Positions 51,255-60,345 are shown, counted from the first letter of the stretch. The stretch is 64,000 bases of DNA from Methyloversatilis universalis EHg5 (GCF_000378945.1 NZ_KB900539.1:427241-491240), one strand, 5' to 3'. Translations and numbers: made by a program. Notes: generated by a model from the sequence alone, not told the origin.

Positions 51255-51767
51255 ATGATGGAGCGATCCGAGGACGCCGCCGAAGCCGGCATGTCCAACC
51301 GCTGGCCGGAAATCCTGGTCGCGCTCTTCCTGTTCGCCATCGGCGTCATCGTCGTGTCCGACAGCATCCGTGTCGGTACCGGCTGGGAAGAGGGTGAAGG
51401 TCCGCGCGCCGGCTATTTCCCGTTCTACATCGGCAGCATCCTGCTGATTTCGAGCGGCTGGATCCTGATCGGTGCGCTGGCCAGGATACGCAAGCCGCAA
51501 CCTCAGTTCGCCACCTGGGAAGAGCTGCGGTCGGTCATGCAGATGCTGGTGCCGCTGTCCATCTACATCGTGGCAGTGGTCTTTCTGGGCCTGTATGTGT
51601 CCTCCTTCGTGCTGATCGCCTACTTCATGAAGGTGCACGGCAAGTTCGGTGTCATCGGCACCGTGCTGACTTCGGTCGGTGTGCCGCTGGCCGCCTTCAT
51701 GCTGTTCGAGCGCTGGTTCCTCGTGCCGCTGCCCAAGGGGCCGCTCGAGCTGATGCTCGGCCTCTGA
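51255..51767 (+). CDS. Tripartite tricarboxylate transporter small membrane subunit (TctB)
   Basis: 170 residues with four predicted membrane segments (EILVALFLFAIGVIVV, FYIGSILLISSGWILIGAL, SIYIVAVVFLGLYVSSFVLI and a C-terminal LTSVGVPLAAFMLFERW). These match the TctB family in length and pattern. An adjacent ATG at 51258 is an alternative. It starts after the stem-loop and is 30 bases before tctA, with CTGGAG before the start. Confidence 0.88.
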   Translation: MMERSEDAAEAGMSNRWPEILVALFLFAIGVIVVSDSIRVGTGWEEGEGPRAGYFPFYIGSILLISSGWILIGALARIRKPQPQFATWEELRSVMQMLVPLSIYIVAVVFLGLYVSSFVLIAYFMKVHGKFGVIGTVLTSVGVPLAAFMLFERWFLVPLPKGPLELMLGL

Positions 51768-51797
51768 TCGTCAGAACAACCCACATCCGAGATCGAG

Positions 51798-53294
51798 ATG
51801 GAAGAACTCAACAACCTCATGCACGGGTTCAGCGTCGCGCTGACCCTGCCCAACCTCGGCTTCATGGTGCTCGGCATCACGCTGGGCATCCTGATCGGCG
51901 TGCTGCCGGGCCTGGGCGGTGCCAACGGCATCGCCATCCTGCTGCCGCTCACGTTCTCGATGGACCAGACGTCCGCCATCATCATGCTGTCCTGCATCTA
52001 CTGGGGCGCGCTGTTCGGCGGGGCGATCACCTCCATCCTGTTCAACATTCCGGGTGAACCCTGGTCGGTGGCCACCACCTTCGACGGCTTCCCGATGGCC
52101 CAGCAGGGCAGGGCCGGCGCGGCGCTGACGGCCGCCTTCACGTCGTCCTTCGTCGGTGCCTTCTTTGCGGTGCTGCTGATCACCTTCCTCGCGCCGCTGG
52201 TGGCGAAGTTCGCGCTGAAATTCGGTGCGGCGGAAATGTTCGCGGTGCAGATGCTCACCTTCTGCTCCTTCGTCGGCATGAGCAAGGAACCTCCGGCCAA
52301 GACGCTGGCGGTGATGGCGCTCGGCTTCGCGATGGCGGCGGTGGGCATGGACACGGTGACCGGCACCTTGCGCATGACCTTCGGCTACCCGGAACTGCTG
52401 AAAGGCTTCGACTTCCTGATCGCGGTGATCGGCCTGTTCGGCATCGGCGAAATCCTGCTCACGATGGAAGAAGGTCTGGCCTTCAAGGGCAAGAGCGCAA
52501 AAATCCAGCTCAACGTCGTGCTGCAGACCTGGAAGGAACTGCTGCGCTACTGGCGGACTTCGCTGCGCTCGGTGCTGGTCGGCTGCTGGATGGGCGTCAC
52601 CCCGGGCGGTGCGACGCCGGCGTCCTTCATGGCCTACGGTCTGGCTCGTCGCGGTGCAAAGGACAAGGACACCTTCGGCAAGGGCAATATCGAAGGCGTG
52701 GTGGCACCGGAAACCGCGGCGCACGCCGCCGGCACCTCAGCGCTGCTGCCGATGCTGACGCTGGGCATTCCGGGTTCGCCGACCGCCGCCGTGCTGCTGG
52801 GCGGTCTGCTGATCTGGGGCCTGCAGCCCGGTCCGCTGCTGTTCACCGAGAAACCGGACTTCGTCTGGGGCCTGATTGCCTCGATGTACCTCGGCAACAT
52901 CGTGGGCCTGATCGTGGTGCTGACCACGGTGCCCTGGTGGGCCGCCATCCTGCGCATTCCGTTCTCGGTCATCGGCCCGGTCATCATCGTGATCTGCGCG
53001 ATCGGCGCCTACACGGTGCACAGCTCGATCTTCGACGTGGTGATGATGCTGGTGTTCGGCGTGTTCGGTTACCTGTTCAAGAAGCTGCGCTACCCGCTTG
53101 CACCGCTGGTGCTGGCGCTGGTGCTCGGCGACATGGCCGAATCGAGCTTCCGCCAGTCCATGCTGCTGTCGCAGGGCAGTCTCGACATCTTCTGGGCCAA
53201 CCCGCTGGTGGCCGGTCTGATGCTGCTGTCCTTCACCATGCTGCTGTGGCCCATCGTGCCGGCACTGAAGCACTACCTGCGCGGCCGCGGCTGA
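51798..53294 (+). CDS. Tripartite tricarboxylate transporter large membrane subunit (TctA)
   Basis: 498 residues, about 12 transmembrane segments, the main channel of the TTT system. TctA signatures: GVLPGLGGANGIAILLPLTF (about 36-55), SCIYWGALFGGAITSILFNIPGEPWSVATTFDG (about 67-100) and GVVAPETAAHAAGTSALLPMLTLGIPGSPTAAVLLGGLLIWG. Uses the membrane ion gradient together with TctB and TctC. Its substrate is probably oxalate here, judged from the ligase and PanE-like neighbours. Confidence 0.93.
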   Translation: MEELNNLMHGFSVALTLPNLGFMVLGITLGILIGVLPGLGGANGIAILLPLTFSMDQTSAIIMLSCIYWGALFGGAITSILFNIPGEPWSVATTFDGFPMAQQGRAGAALTAAFTSSFVGAFFAVLLITFLAPLVAKFALKFGAAEMFAVQMLTFCSFVGMSKEPPAKTLAVMALGFAMAAVGMDTVTGTLRMTFGYPELLKGFDFLIAVIGLFGIGEILLTMEEGLAFKGKSAKIQLNVVLQTWKELLRYWRTSLRSVLVGCWMGVTPGGATPASFMAYGLARRGAKDKDTFGKGNIEGVVAPETAAHAAGTSALLPMLTLGIPGSPTAAVLLGGLLIWGLQPGPLLFTEKPDFVWGLIASMYLGNIVGLIVVLTTVPWWAAILRIPFSVIGPVIIVICAIGAYTVHSSIFDVVMMLVFGVFGYLFKKLRYPLAPLVLALVLGDMAESSFRQSMLLSQGSLDIFWANPLVAGLMLLSFTMLLWPIVPALKHYLRGRG

Positions 53295-53393
53295 TCGGAA
53301 ACAGGGCCGCCCGCCGCACGACGGCCGGGCGGCACAGGCGGCGGGGCGCTCTGACCGGGCGCTCCGCCGCGCTACATCGAAGGAGATGAACGA

Positions 53394-54398
53394 ATGAAGA
53401 TTGCAGTCGTTGGCGCCGGCGCCATCGGTGGCTACCTCGCGGTGAAGCTGTCCCGCGCGGGCAATGACGTGACCTGCATCGCGCGTGGCCCCAATCTGGC
53501 GGCCATCCAGGCCAAGGGCATGTCGCTCATCCTGGAGGACGGCACGGTCGAAGACGCGCCGAACATCCGCGGTGTGCAGAAGATGAGTGATGCCGGCGTG
53601 CAGGACGTCATCCTGCTGACGCTGAAGGCGCATCAGGTGAAGGACGTGGCGGCCGACATGCGCGCGCTGTTCGGCCCGGACACCGTGGTGGTGACCATGC
53701 AGAACGGCATTCCCTGGTGGTATTTCCACAAGCTGGGCGGCGACTACGAAGGCACGCCGGTTACCTCGGTCGATCCGGACGGCATCGTCGCCGCCAACAT
53801 CGAGGTCGAGCGTGTCATCGGCTCGGTGGTCTATCCGGCGTCCGAACTGGTCGAGCCGGGCGTGATCAAGCTGATCGAAGGCAACCGCTTCACGCTGGGC
53901 GAGCTGGACGGTTCGCGTTCGCCGCGCATCGAGGCGCTGTCGCAGGCCATGATCGCCGCCGGCTTCAAGTCGCCGGTGTCGAAGGACATCCGCTCCGAAA
54001 TGTGGGTGAAGCTGTGGGGCAACCTGAGCTTCAACCCGATTTCGGCGCTGACCCACGCGACGCTGGAAGACATCTGCCGCTTTCCGCTGACCCGCGAACT
54101 GGCCGCCAACATGATGCGCGAGGCGCAGGCGGTCGGCGAGAAGCTGGGCGTCGAATTCAAGATCGGTCTGGACAAGCGCATCGCCGGTGCCGAGGCGGTG
54201 GGGGCGCACAAGACTTCGATGCTGCAGGACGTCGAAGCTGGCCGCCCGCTGGAGTTCGAGGCGCTGGTCGGTTCGGTGCGCGAACTGGGCCGCATCACCG
54301 GCATCGCGACGCCCAACATCGACGCCGTCTACGCGCTGGTGTCGCTGCTGGCGCGCTCGCTGGCGGACAAGAAGGGCAAGCTGTCCATCGCCGGCTGA
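53394..54398 (+). CDS. PanE/ApbA-family reductase, possible oxalyl-CoA reductase
   Basis: 334 residues. N-terminal Rossmann motif IAVVGAGAIGGYLAVKLSRAG (first 22 residues) and C-terminal ketopantoate-reductase domain with the catalytic lysine K206 in WVKLWGNLSFNPISALT. The automatic name would be 2-dehydropantoate 2-reductase. However, it is last in an operon with an oxalate-CoA-ligase-like gene and a tripartite transporter. A PanE homologue (PanE2) is reported as the oxalyl-CoA reductase of Methylobacterium extorquens, so reduction of oxalyl-CoA to glyoxylate is a real alternative. AAGGAG precedes the ATG. Confidence 0.85.
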   Translation: MKIAVVGAGAIGGYLAVKLSRAGNDVTCIARGPNLAAIQAKGMSLILEDGTVEDAPNIRGVQKMSDAGVQDVILLTLKAHQVKDVAADMRALFGPDTVVVTMQNGIPWWYFHKLGGDYEGTPVTSVDPDGIVAANIEVERVIGSVVYPASELVEPGVIKLIEGNRFTLGELDGSRSPRIEALSQAMIAAGFKSPVSKDIRSEMWVKLWGNLSFNPISALTHATLEDICRFPLTRELAANMMREAQAVGEKLGVEFKIGLDKRIAGAEAVGAHKTSMLQDVEAGRPLEFEALVGSVRELGRITGIATPNIDAVYALVSLLARSLADKKGKLSIAG

Positions 54399-54421
54399 AC
54401 CTCGCCGACTGTGTGACACAG

Positions 54422-54453
54422 CGGGGCGCCTGCGGGCGCCCCGTTTGTTTTTG
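54422..54453 (+). terminator. Intrinsic terminator after the PanE-like gene
   Basis: CGGGGCGCC / GGCGCCCCG stem (54422-54430, 54435-54443), 4-base loop, then TTTGTTTTTG. It closes the oxalate/TTT unit before the TauE-like gene. Confidence 0.85.
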
Positions 54454-54495
54454 TGTTGAGATAGCGCCCCTTCGTCCTTTTTGCGGCGCACCACC

Positions 54496-55314
54496 ATGTT
54501 CTTCCCAGACCTCGGATTCGTGCTCGCCTGCCTTGCGCTCGGGACGGTGGCGGGCTTTTTCGCCGGCATGCTGGGCATTGGCGGCGGCACGCTGCTGGTG
54601 CCGATACTGGTCATGCTGTTCGAGCAGATCCACGTCACGCCCGACCACATCCTGCATCTGGCGCTCGGCACCTCGATGGCGGCCATCGTGGGGTCGTCCA
54701 TCATCAGCCTGCGCACCCACCACGCGCACGGTGCGGTGGACTGGCCGACGGTGCGCACGATGACGGCAGGCGTGCTGATCGGTACCGTCGCCGGCACCTA
54801 TGTCGCGCGGCTGGTGTCGACCCAGACGCTGTCGCTGTTCTTCGCGGTGTTCGTCGTCTATGTGGCGCTGAACATGCTGATCGGCATCAAGCCCAAGCCT
54901 TCGCGCCAGCTGCCGGGCACCGGCGGGCTGATCGCTGCCGGCGGCGGCATCGGTCTGGTGTCCGCGCTGGTGGCGGTCGGCGGCGGCGCGATGACCGTGC
55001 CTTTCCTGACCTGGTGCAACCGCGACATGCGCAACGCCATCGGCACCTCGGCCGCGCTTGGTCTGCCGATCGCGCTCGGCGGTACCGCCGGCTACATCTG
55101 GAACGGTCTGCACGCCGACAATCTGCCGGCCCAGGCCATCGGCTATGTGCACCTGCCGGCGCTGGTGACCATTGTTGCGGCCAGCCTGCTCACCACGCCG
55201 ATGGGTGCGCGCGCGGCGCACCGGGTGCCGGTGGCCACACTCAAGCGGGTGTTCTCCATCCTGCTGGTCGCGCTGGCGGCGCGCATGCTGTGGAAGCTCT
55301 GGGCGGCGGCGTGA
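54496..55314 (+). CDS. TauE/SafE family sulfite/organic anion exporter
   Basis: 272 residues from the ATG at 54496; the leading TTG-based reading is not favoured. About eight membrane segments, with family motifs GTVAGFFAGMLGIGGGTLLVPIL (about 13-35), LHLALGTSMAAIVGSSIISLRTHH and a second half GLVSALVAVGGGAMTVPFL. This family moves sulfite, sulfoacetate or other small anions. It lies beyond a terminator, so link to the oxalate genes is only positional. Confidence 0.87.
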   Translation: MFFPDLGFVLACLALGTVAGFFAGMLGIGGGTLLVPILVMLFEQIHVTPDHILHLALGTSMAAIVGSSIISLRTHHAHGAVDWPTVRTMTAGVLIGTVAGTYVARLVSTQTLSLFFAVFVVYVALNMLIGIKPKPSRQLPGTGGLIAAGGGIGLVSALVAVGGGAMTVPFLTWCNRDMRNAIGTSAALGLPIALGGTAGYIWNGLHADNLPAQAIGYVHLPALVTIVAASLLTTPMGARAAHRVPVATLKRVFSILLVALAARMLWKLWAAA

Positions 55315-55323
55315 GCGTGGTGC

Positions 55324-55842
55324 TCAGGGGGCCCGGTGTACCGCGGCACCCAGCCGGCTCACCGCCTGCTCCTGGTCGGCTGCGCGGGCGTCGGCACTCA
55401 TCGCGGTAAAGCTCACGGTCAGTTCGCCCACCTTCAGCATGCCCTGACGCAGCCGGGTGTAAGGCTCGGGCGTGCTGCCCGCGGCGCCGTCGAAATAGAG
55501 GCCGCCAGGCAGTTCGCGCAGCGGTGCGCCGCCGGCGCCCACGGTTTCAGCGGTGCGCTGTACCCGGGCGCGGATTTCCGCCGGGCTGGAGGGCGGCTTG
55601 CGGTCGGCCGCCTTCCACACCGGCGTCAGCACCCATTGCGCCAGACCGTCGGGTGCGGCCAGGGTCACCGTGGGCGGCATGCGCGGATCGTGGCGGCGGA
55701 TGTCCACCGTCCAGTCGTCCGGCACTGACAGTTCCAGCGCGCCGGCTTCGGCGCACGGCACGCTCAGTGCCCGGTCGCCCGCCTCGGCGCAGGTGCCGGC
55801 CACCATCATCGCCAGCCCGATCGCGAAAAGCCGCAACTGCAT
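55324..55842 (-). CDS. Small exported protein of unknown function
   Basis: 172 residues from the ATG at 55842, with GGAGGTG seven bases upstream. Signal peptide about 1-21. The mature part has ELSVPDDWTVDIRRHDPRMPPTVTLAAP near its N-terminus, then a domain with LRELPGGLYFDGAAGS and TRLRQGMLKVGELTVSFTAMS. I do not recognise a named family. It lies 11 bases after mgtE on the same strand and may be in its transcript. Convergent with the TauE gene. Confidence 0.7.
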   Translation of the reverse strand: MQLRLFAIGLAMMVAGTCAEAGDRALSVPCAEAGALELSVPDDWTVDIRRHDPRMPPTVTLAAPDGLAQWVLTPVWKAADRKPPSSPAEIRARVQRTAETVGAGGAPLRELPGGLYFDGAAGSTPEPYTRLRQGMLKVGELTVSFTAMSADARAADQEQAVSRLGAAVHRAP

Positions 55843-55853
55843 GGACACCTCCG

Positions 55854-57296
55854 TCAGAGCAGGAACAGGGTGGCCAGTCCGAGGAAGATGAAGAAGCCGC
55901 CGGAATCGGTCACCGCGGTGATGAGCACCGAAGAGCCCACCGCCGGATCTCGTCCATAGCGCGCCATCAGCATGGGCACCGATACACCGACAAAGGCGGC
56001 CAGCAGAAGGTTCAGCGTCATCGCACCGGTCATCACCATGCCGAGCGCCCACGAGTCGTACAGCCAGCAGGCGAGCAGGCCGAGCAGGCCACCCCACACG
56101 ATGCCGTTGATCAGCGCCACGCCCATTTCCTTGCGGTACAGGCGGCGTGCGGCTTCAGGCTGCAGCTGGCCAAGCGCGATCGCGCGCACGATCATGGTGA
56201 TGGTCTGGTTGCCGGAGTTGCCGCCGATGCCGGCCACGATGGGCATCAGCGCGGCCAGCGCCACCAGCTTTTCGATCGAGCCTTCGAAGGCGCCGATCAC
56301 GCGCGAAGCGAAGAAGGCGGTGACCAGATTGATCGCCAGCCAGGCCCAGCGGTTGCGCACCGAATCCATGATCGGCGCGAAAATGTCCTCTTCCTCGCGC
56401 AGACCGGCCTGGGCCAGCAGCTCTTCTTCCGACTGTTCGCGGATGAAGTCCATCACCTCATTCACGGTGAGCCGGCCGATCAGCTGGTCGTGGTGGTCGA
56501 TCACCGGCGCCGACACCAGATCGTAGCGCTCGAAGGCCTGGGCGGCGGATTCGGCGCTGTCATCGGCGTGCAGCACCAGCTGATGATCCTGCATCACGCT
56601 GGCCACCTCGACCTCGACGTCGTTCACCAGCAGCGTATTCAGCGACAGCGCGCCGCGCAGCTTGTCGTCGCGATCGACCACGAAGATCTGGTCGGTGTGG
56701 TCCGGCAGTTCGTCGAAGCGGCGCAGGTAGCGCAGCACCACTTCCAGCGTCACGTCCTCGCGGACGGTCACCATGTCGAAATCCATCAGCGCGCCGACCG
56801 AATCTTCCGGGTAGGACATCGCTGCGCGCAGCTGTTCGCGCTCCTCGTGATCGAGCGAGCTGAACACGTCCTGCATGACCTCGGTCGGCAGGTCGGGCGC
56901 GAGGTCGGCCAGTTCGTCCGCGTCGAGCTGTTCGACCGCGGCCACCAGCTCCTTCGGCTCCATCGCGTCGATCAGCGATTCGCGGACCGCGTCCGACACT
57001 TCGAGCAGGATTTCGCCGTCGCGCTCGGCGCGCACCAGATCCCACACCAGCAGACGGTCGTCCGGCGGCAGTGCTTCCAGGATGTAGGCGATGTCGGCCG
57101 GGTGCATCGCATCGAGCTTCTTGGTCAGCTCGTTGTGATGCTGTTTCGCGATCAGGTTCTCGACCAGCTCGTGGCGCGGCATTTCCTGGCGGTGCACCAG
57201 GCTTTCCACCCGCTTCTGACGGTCGAGCAGCGTCCTCACCTCTTGCAGGCGCTGTTGCATCGCGTCGGAGTGCAGGATTTCGTCGGCGTCGGCCAC
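55854..57296 (-). CDS. mgtE: Magnesium transporter MgtE
   Basis: 480 residues. Cytoplasmic N-domain of helical repeats (about 10-140), two CBS domains (about 140-270, SVGALMDFDMVTVREDVTLEVVL and FERYDLVSAPVIDHHDQLIGRLTVNEVMDFI), then five transmembrane helices with PIVAGIGGNSGNQTITMIVRAIALGQL (about 345-371), the family signature. CBS domains sense Mg2+ and close the pore at high concentration. It shares the divergent region with the RNase II gene. Confidence 0.94.
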   Translation of the reverse strand: MADADEILHSDAMQQRLQEVRTLLDRQKRVESLVHRQEMPRHELVENLIAKQHHNELTKKLDAMHPADIAYILEALPPDDRLLVWDLVRAERDGEILLEVSDAVRESLIDAMEPKELVAAVEQLDADELADLAPDLPTEVMQDVFSSLDHEEREQLRAAMSYPEDSVGALMDFDMVTVREDVTLEVVLRYLRRFDELPDHTDQIFVVDRDDKLRGALSLNTLLVNDVEVEVASVMQDHQLVLHADDSAESAAQAFERYDLVSAPVIDHHDQLIGRLTVNEVMDFIREQSEEELLAQAGLREEEDIFAPIMDSVRNRWAWLAINLVTAFFASRVIGAFEGSIEKLVALAALMPIVAGIGGNSGNQTITMIVRAIALGQLQPEAARRLYRKEMGVALINGIVWGGLLGLLACWLYDSWALGMVMTGAMTLNLLLAAFVGVSVPMLMARYGRDPAVGSSVLITAVTDSGGFFIFLGLATLFLL

Positions 57297-57450
57297 GTGT
57301 CGCGGATTCCGGGTCGGGCCAGCCGGGGTGGCGGGCGGGCAGCCGATTGTAGCCGTCAGACGTGACGGTCCCGAGGCTTTTTGCCGCGATGCGACAGTGC
57401 GAGACCGCTTTCAACGATAATCACGGGCCGAATTCCTGTTGCCCCGTTTC

Positions 57451-59466
57451 ATGAACGTTCTTTTCGAAGAGGACGGCCACTTCCGCGCCGGTTCCGTGAT
57501 GACTGACAGCGTGTCCTCGCTGCAGGTCGAACTGCCCAGTGGCAAGCGCTCCAAGGTGAAGGCGGCCCATGTGCTGCTGCGCTTCACCAGCCCCGAGCCG
57601 TCCGCGCTGCTGGCTGCCGCCGAAGCCCAGGCCGCCGAACTTGACGCCCCCTTCCTGTGGGAAGTGTGCGGAGACGACGAGTTCGCCTTCGAAGAACTGG
57701 CGCGTGAATACCATGGGGCCGCACCGACGGCGGTGCAGTCCACCGCCGTCCTGCTGGGCCTGCATGCCGCGCCGGTGTATTTCCACCGCAAGGGCCGCGG
57801 CCGTTTCCGCAAGGCGCCGCCGGACATTCTGAAAGCCGCATTGGCCGGCCTGGAAAAGAAACGGCTGCAGCAGGAACAGATCGAACACTGGAGCGCCGAA
57901 CTGCAGGCTGGCCGCACGCCGCCCGAAATCGCGGCCTGCTCCGCGCAGATCCTGTACAAGCCGGACCGCAACCGCCTGGAAACCAAGGCGGTCGAGGCCG
58001 CCGCCGTGGCCGCCGGTCTGTCGGTGGTCGGCATCATGGCCCGGGCCGGGGCCTTCGCGTCCAGCCACGAATATCACCTCGGCCGCTTCCTGTTCGAGTA
58101 CTTCCCGAAGGGCACCGATTTTCCGACCCACGAAGTGCCGCCGGTCGGCGAACTGCCGGATGCCGGCGTGCGTGCCTTTTCGATCGACGACGCCACCACC
58201 ACCGAAATCGACGACGCCTTCTCGGTGCGCCCGAAAGAGGGCGGCGGCTGGCGCATCGGCATCCACATCGCCGCGCCGTCGCTGGCCATCCAGCCGGGCA
58301 CGCCGCTGGCCGACATCGCCCGCGGGCGGCTGTCCACCGTCTACTTTCCCGGCCGCAAGATCACCATGCTGCCGGACGAAGCGGTCGAGGCCTACACGCT
58401 GGCCGAAGGCCGTGACTGCCCGGCGCTGTCGCTCTATCTCGACGTCGAGACCGATCTGCGCATCACCGCGAAGGAAACCCGCATCGACCGCGTGAACGTG
58501 GCCGCCAATCTGCGTCACCACGCGATCGAGCCGCTGTTCAACGATGACACGCTGGCCGCGGGCGACCTGCCCGCTTTCGAGTGGCGCGACGAACTGCTGC
58601 TGCTGTGGCGTCTGGCTGAAGTGCTCGAAGCCGGCCGCGGCAAGCCGTCCGCCAACAGCGGCCAGATGGATTTCAACTTCTACGTCGATTGGGCACAGAG
58701 CACCGAAGACGGCGAAGGCCGGGTGGACATCCTGCGCCGTGCCCGTGGCAGCCCGCTGGACAAGCTGGTGGCTGAGCTGATGATCGTCGCCAACAACACC
58801 TGGGGCGCGGATCTGCGCGACGCCGGCATTCCGGCGCTGTACCGCGCCCAGGGCGCCGGCAAGGTACGCATGACCACGGTCGCCGCGCCGCACGAAGGTC
58901 TGGGCGTGGATTGCTACGCATGGTCGACCTCGCCGCTGCGCCGCTACGTCGATCTGGTGAACCAGTGGCAGATGATCACGCTGTTGCGCGGCGAGCCGCC
59001 GGTGTTCCCGCCCAAGTCCGAGGCGCTGCTGTCGGCGCTGCGCGATTTCGAACTGGTGTACGCCGCCTACGCCGACTTCCAGCGCTCGATGGAGCGCTAC
59101 TGGTGCCTGCGCTGGCTGCGCCAGCGCGCTGCCGATGGCGATGCGTCGCCGCTGTCGGCCATCGTGCTGCGCGAATCACTCATCCGTCTCGAGCAGATTC
59201 CGCTGGTGCTGCGCTGCCCCAGCCTGCCGGCGCGCGATCCGCGTTCGCGGGTCGAGGTCGAGGTGGAGCAGATCGACCTGCTGGGCAATGACGCCCGCGC
59301 CCGCTGGGTGGGCGATCTGGCTGCGCTGGCCGGTGCAGCCGCGGTGTCGGAAGAGGAACTGGCGGAAGAGATCGCCGAAGCCGAACTGCCGCCTGACACG
59401 CCGCCGGCCGAGGCGCCGCTGCCTGAAGTGACGCCCGCAGCGCCGGAAAGTGGTGAGGCGGACTGA
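57451..59466 (+). CDS. RNase II-type exoribonuclease (RNB domain)
   Basis: 3'-5' exoribonuclease with 671 residues. ATG at 57451 (MNVLFEEDGHFRAG). The catalytic RNB domain spans about 235-560 and has the metal-binding DDATTTEIDDAFSV near 246 and STVYFPGRKITMLP. YAWSTSPLRRYVDLVNQWQM follows near 487. The N-terminal part may hold a beta-barrel RNA-binding domain; no full S1 domain was identified at the C-terminus, which is acidic and Pro-rich. Divergent from mgtE; closed by a terminator. Confidence 0.9.
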   Translation: MNVLFEEDGHFRAGSVMTDSVSSLQVELPSGKRSKVKAAHVLLRFTSPEPSALLAAAEAQAAELDAPFLWEVCGDDEFAFEELAREYHGAAPTAVQSTAVLLGLHAAPVYFHRKGRGRFRKAPPDILKAALAGLEKKRLQQEQIEHWSAELQAGRTPPEIAACSAQILYKPDRNRLETKAVEAAAVAAGLSVVGIMARAGAFASSHEYHLGRFLFEYFPKGTDFPTHEVPPVGELPDAGVRAFSIDDATTTEIDDAFSVRPKEGGGWRIGIHIAAPSLAIQPGTPLADIARGRLSTVYFPGRKITMLPDEAVEAYTLAEGRDCPALSLYLDVETDLRITAKETRIDRVNVAANLRHHAIEPLFNDDTLAAGDLPAFEWRDELLLLWRLAEVLEAGRGKPSANSGQMDFNFYVDWAQSTEDGEGRVDILRRARGSPLDKLVAELMIVANNTWGADLRDAGIPALYRAQGAGKVRMTTVAAPHEGLGVDCYAWSTSPLRRYVDLVNQWQMITLLRGEPPVFPPKSEALLSALRDFELVYAAYADFQRSMERYWCLRWLRQRAADGDASPLSAIVLRESLIRLEQIPLVLRCPSLPARDPRSRVEVEVEQIDLLGNDARARWVGDLAALAGAAAVSEEELAEEIAEAELPPDTPPAEAPLPEVTPAAPESGEAD

Positions 59467-59484
59467 AGATCGGACAGGCCTGAA

Positions 59485-59518
59485 ATGAAAAAAGCCGGCG
59501 TGAGCCGGCTTTTTTCAT
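59485..59518. terminator. Bidirectional intrinsic terminator
   Basis: A 15-bp stem ATGAAAAAAGCCGGC / GCCGGCTTTTTTCAT with a GTGA loop. It serves the RNB gene and the convergent PEP-CTERM gene. Confidence 0.9.
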
Positions 59519-59532
59519 GGTGCATGCCGAGC

Positions 59533-60195
59533 TCAGCGCGGCAGACGGCGACGAGCCACCATGGACACGATGCCCAGACCGGCCAGCAGCATGGCGTAGG
59601 TGTCGGCTTCCGGCACCGGTGCGGCGACGAAACCGATTTCAAGGCGTCCCTGGTCGGTACTGAACACCGCGGCGGTCGAGCTGGCACTCAGCGTGAGCGT
59701 CAGGTTGGACACCACCAGCGACGAGAAGCTGCCAAAAGACTGCGTGCCGCCCAGGTTGTAGTAGCCGGTGCGGATGGTCGGCAGGCTGAGCTGGGTGGTG
59801 CGGTTCAGCAGTTCGGAGAAGGCGGTGAGCGGGCTGCCGTTGATCGACACGGTGCCGCTGATCCAGGCGCCGGATTCGCCGGAACCGAACTCCGAGAAGG
59901 ACAGATTGCCGATGAAGCCGGTCAGCGCGCCGCTCAGCGTGTAGCCCGGGTTGGCGACCACGGTGAAGCTGGGCAGCACGAATTCGGTGGTGGCGTCATT
60001 GACCACCAGCGAGTCCGGCAGCGTCCAGCCGAAGCCGACCGTGTTGCCACCGCCTCCGGAATTGAACGAAATGCCGCCGAGCACGGAGCTGTCGTCATAG
60101 GTGACCGAATATCCGCCGAAATCGACGGTCTGGAAGGCGGCTGAGGCCGGCAGGGCAAAGGCGCCCAGTACGGCGGCGAAGGCGAGAGCTTTCAT
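59533..60195 (-). CDS. PEP-CTERM sorted exported protein
   Basis: 220 residues from the ATG at 60195 (MKALAFAAVLGAFALPASAA). Signal peptide about 1-19. The body is a beta-rich secreted domain (FQTVDFGGYSVTYDDSS, LSGALTGFIGNLSFSEFG). The C-terminus has the sorting signal PVPEADTYAMLLAGLGIVSM followed by VARRRLPR. Cut and moved by exosortase. A sigma-54 promoter candidate lies 38 bases upstream, at the same distance as in the other intact PEP-CTERM gene. Confidence 0.88.
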   Translation of the reverse strand: MKALAFAAVLGAFALPASAAFQTVDFGGYSVTYDDSSVLGGISFNSGGGGNTVGFGWTLPDSLVVNDATTEFVLPSFTVVANPGYTLSGALTGFIGNLSFSEFGSGESGAWISGTVSINGSPLTAFSELLNRTTQLSLPTIRTGYYNLGGTQSFGSFSSLVVSNLTLTLSASSTAAVFSTDQGRLEIGFVAAPVPEADTYAMLLAGLGIVSMVARRRLPR

Positions 60196-60232
60196 CGAAC
60201 ATCCTCGTCGGAAATTGAAAACATCACGCTCT

Positions 60233-60248
60233 TGCAATAAGCATGCCG
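60233..60248 (-). promoter_or_regulatory. Candidate sigma-54 promoter of the second PEP-CTERM gene
   Basis: On the minus strand CGGCATGCTTATTGCA has GG-N10-GC and 14 of 16 positions in common with TGGCACG-N4-TTGCA. The start would be near 60223, about 28 bases before the ATG. Confidence 0.6.
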
Positions 60249-60345
60249 CAATCGGACGGTCGCGTGCCGTCTTGCTTTGCGGGCAGCGGCCGGCGGCAAG
60301 CCCGGGGGGCTGTCAAGAAAGCCGACAGCGTGGCGGGGCTGGGGG

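Noticed and set aside
52737-54797. Long minus-strand open frame (686 codons) over tctA and the PanE-like gene
   Set aside because: Shadow of two clear plus-strand genes with conserved family motifs.
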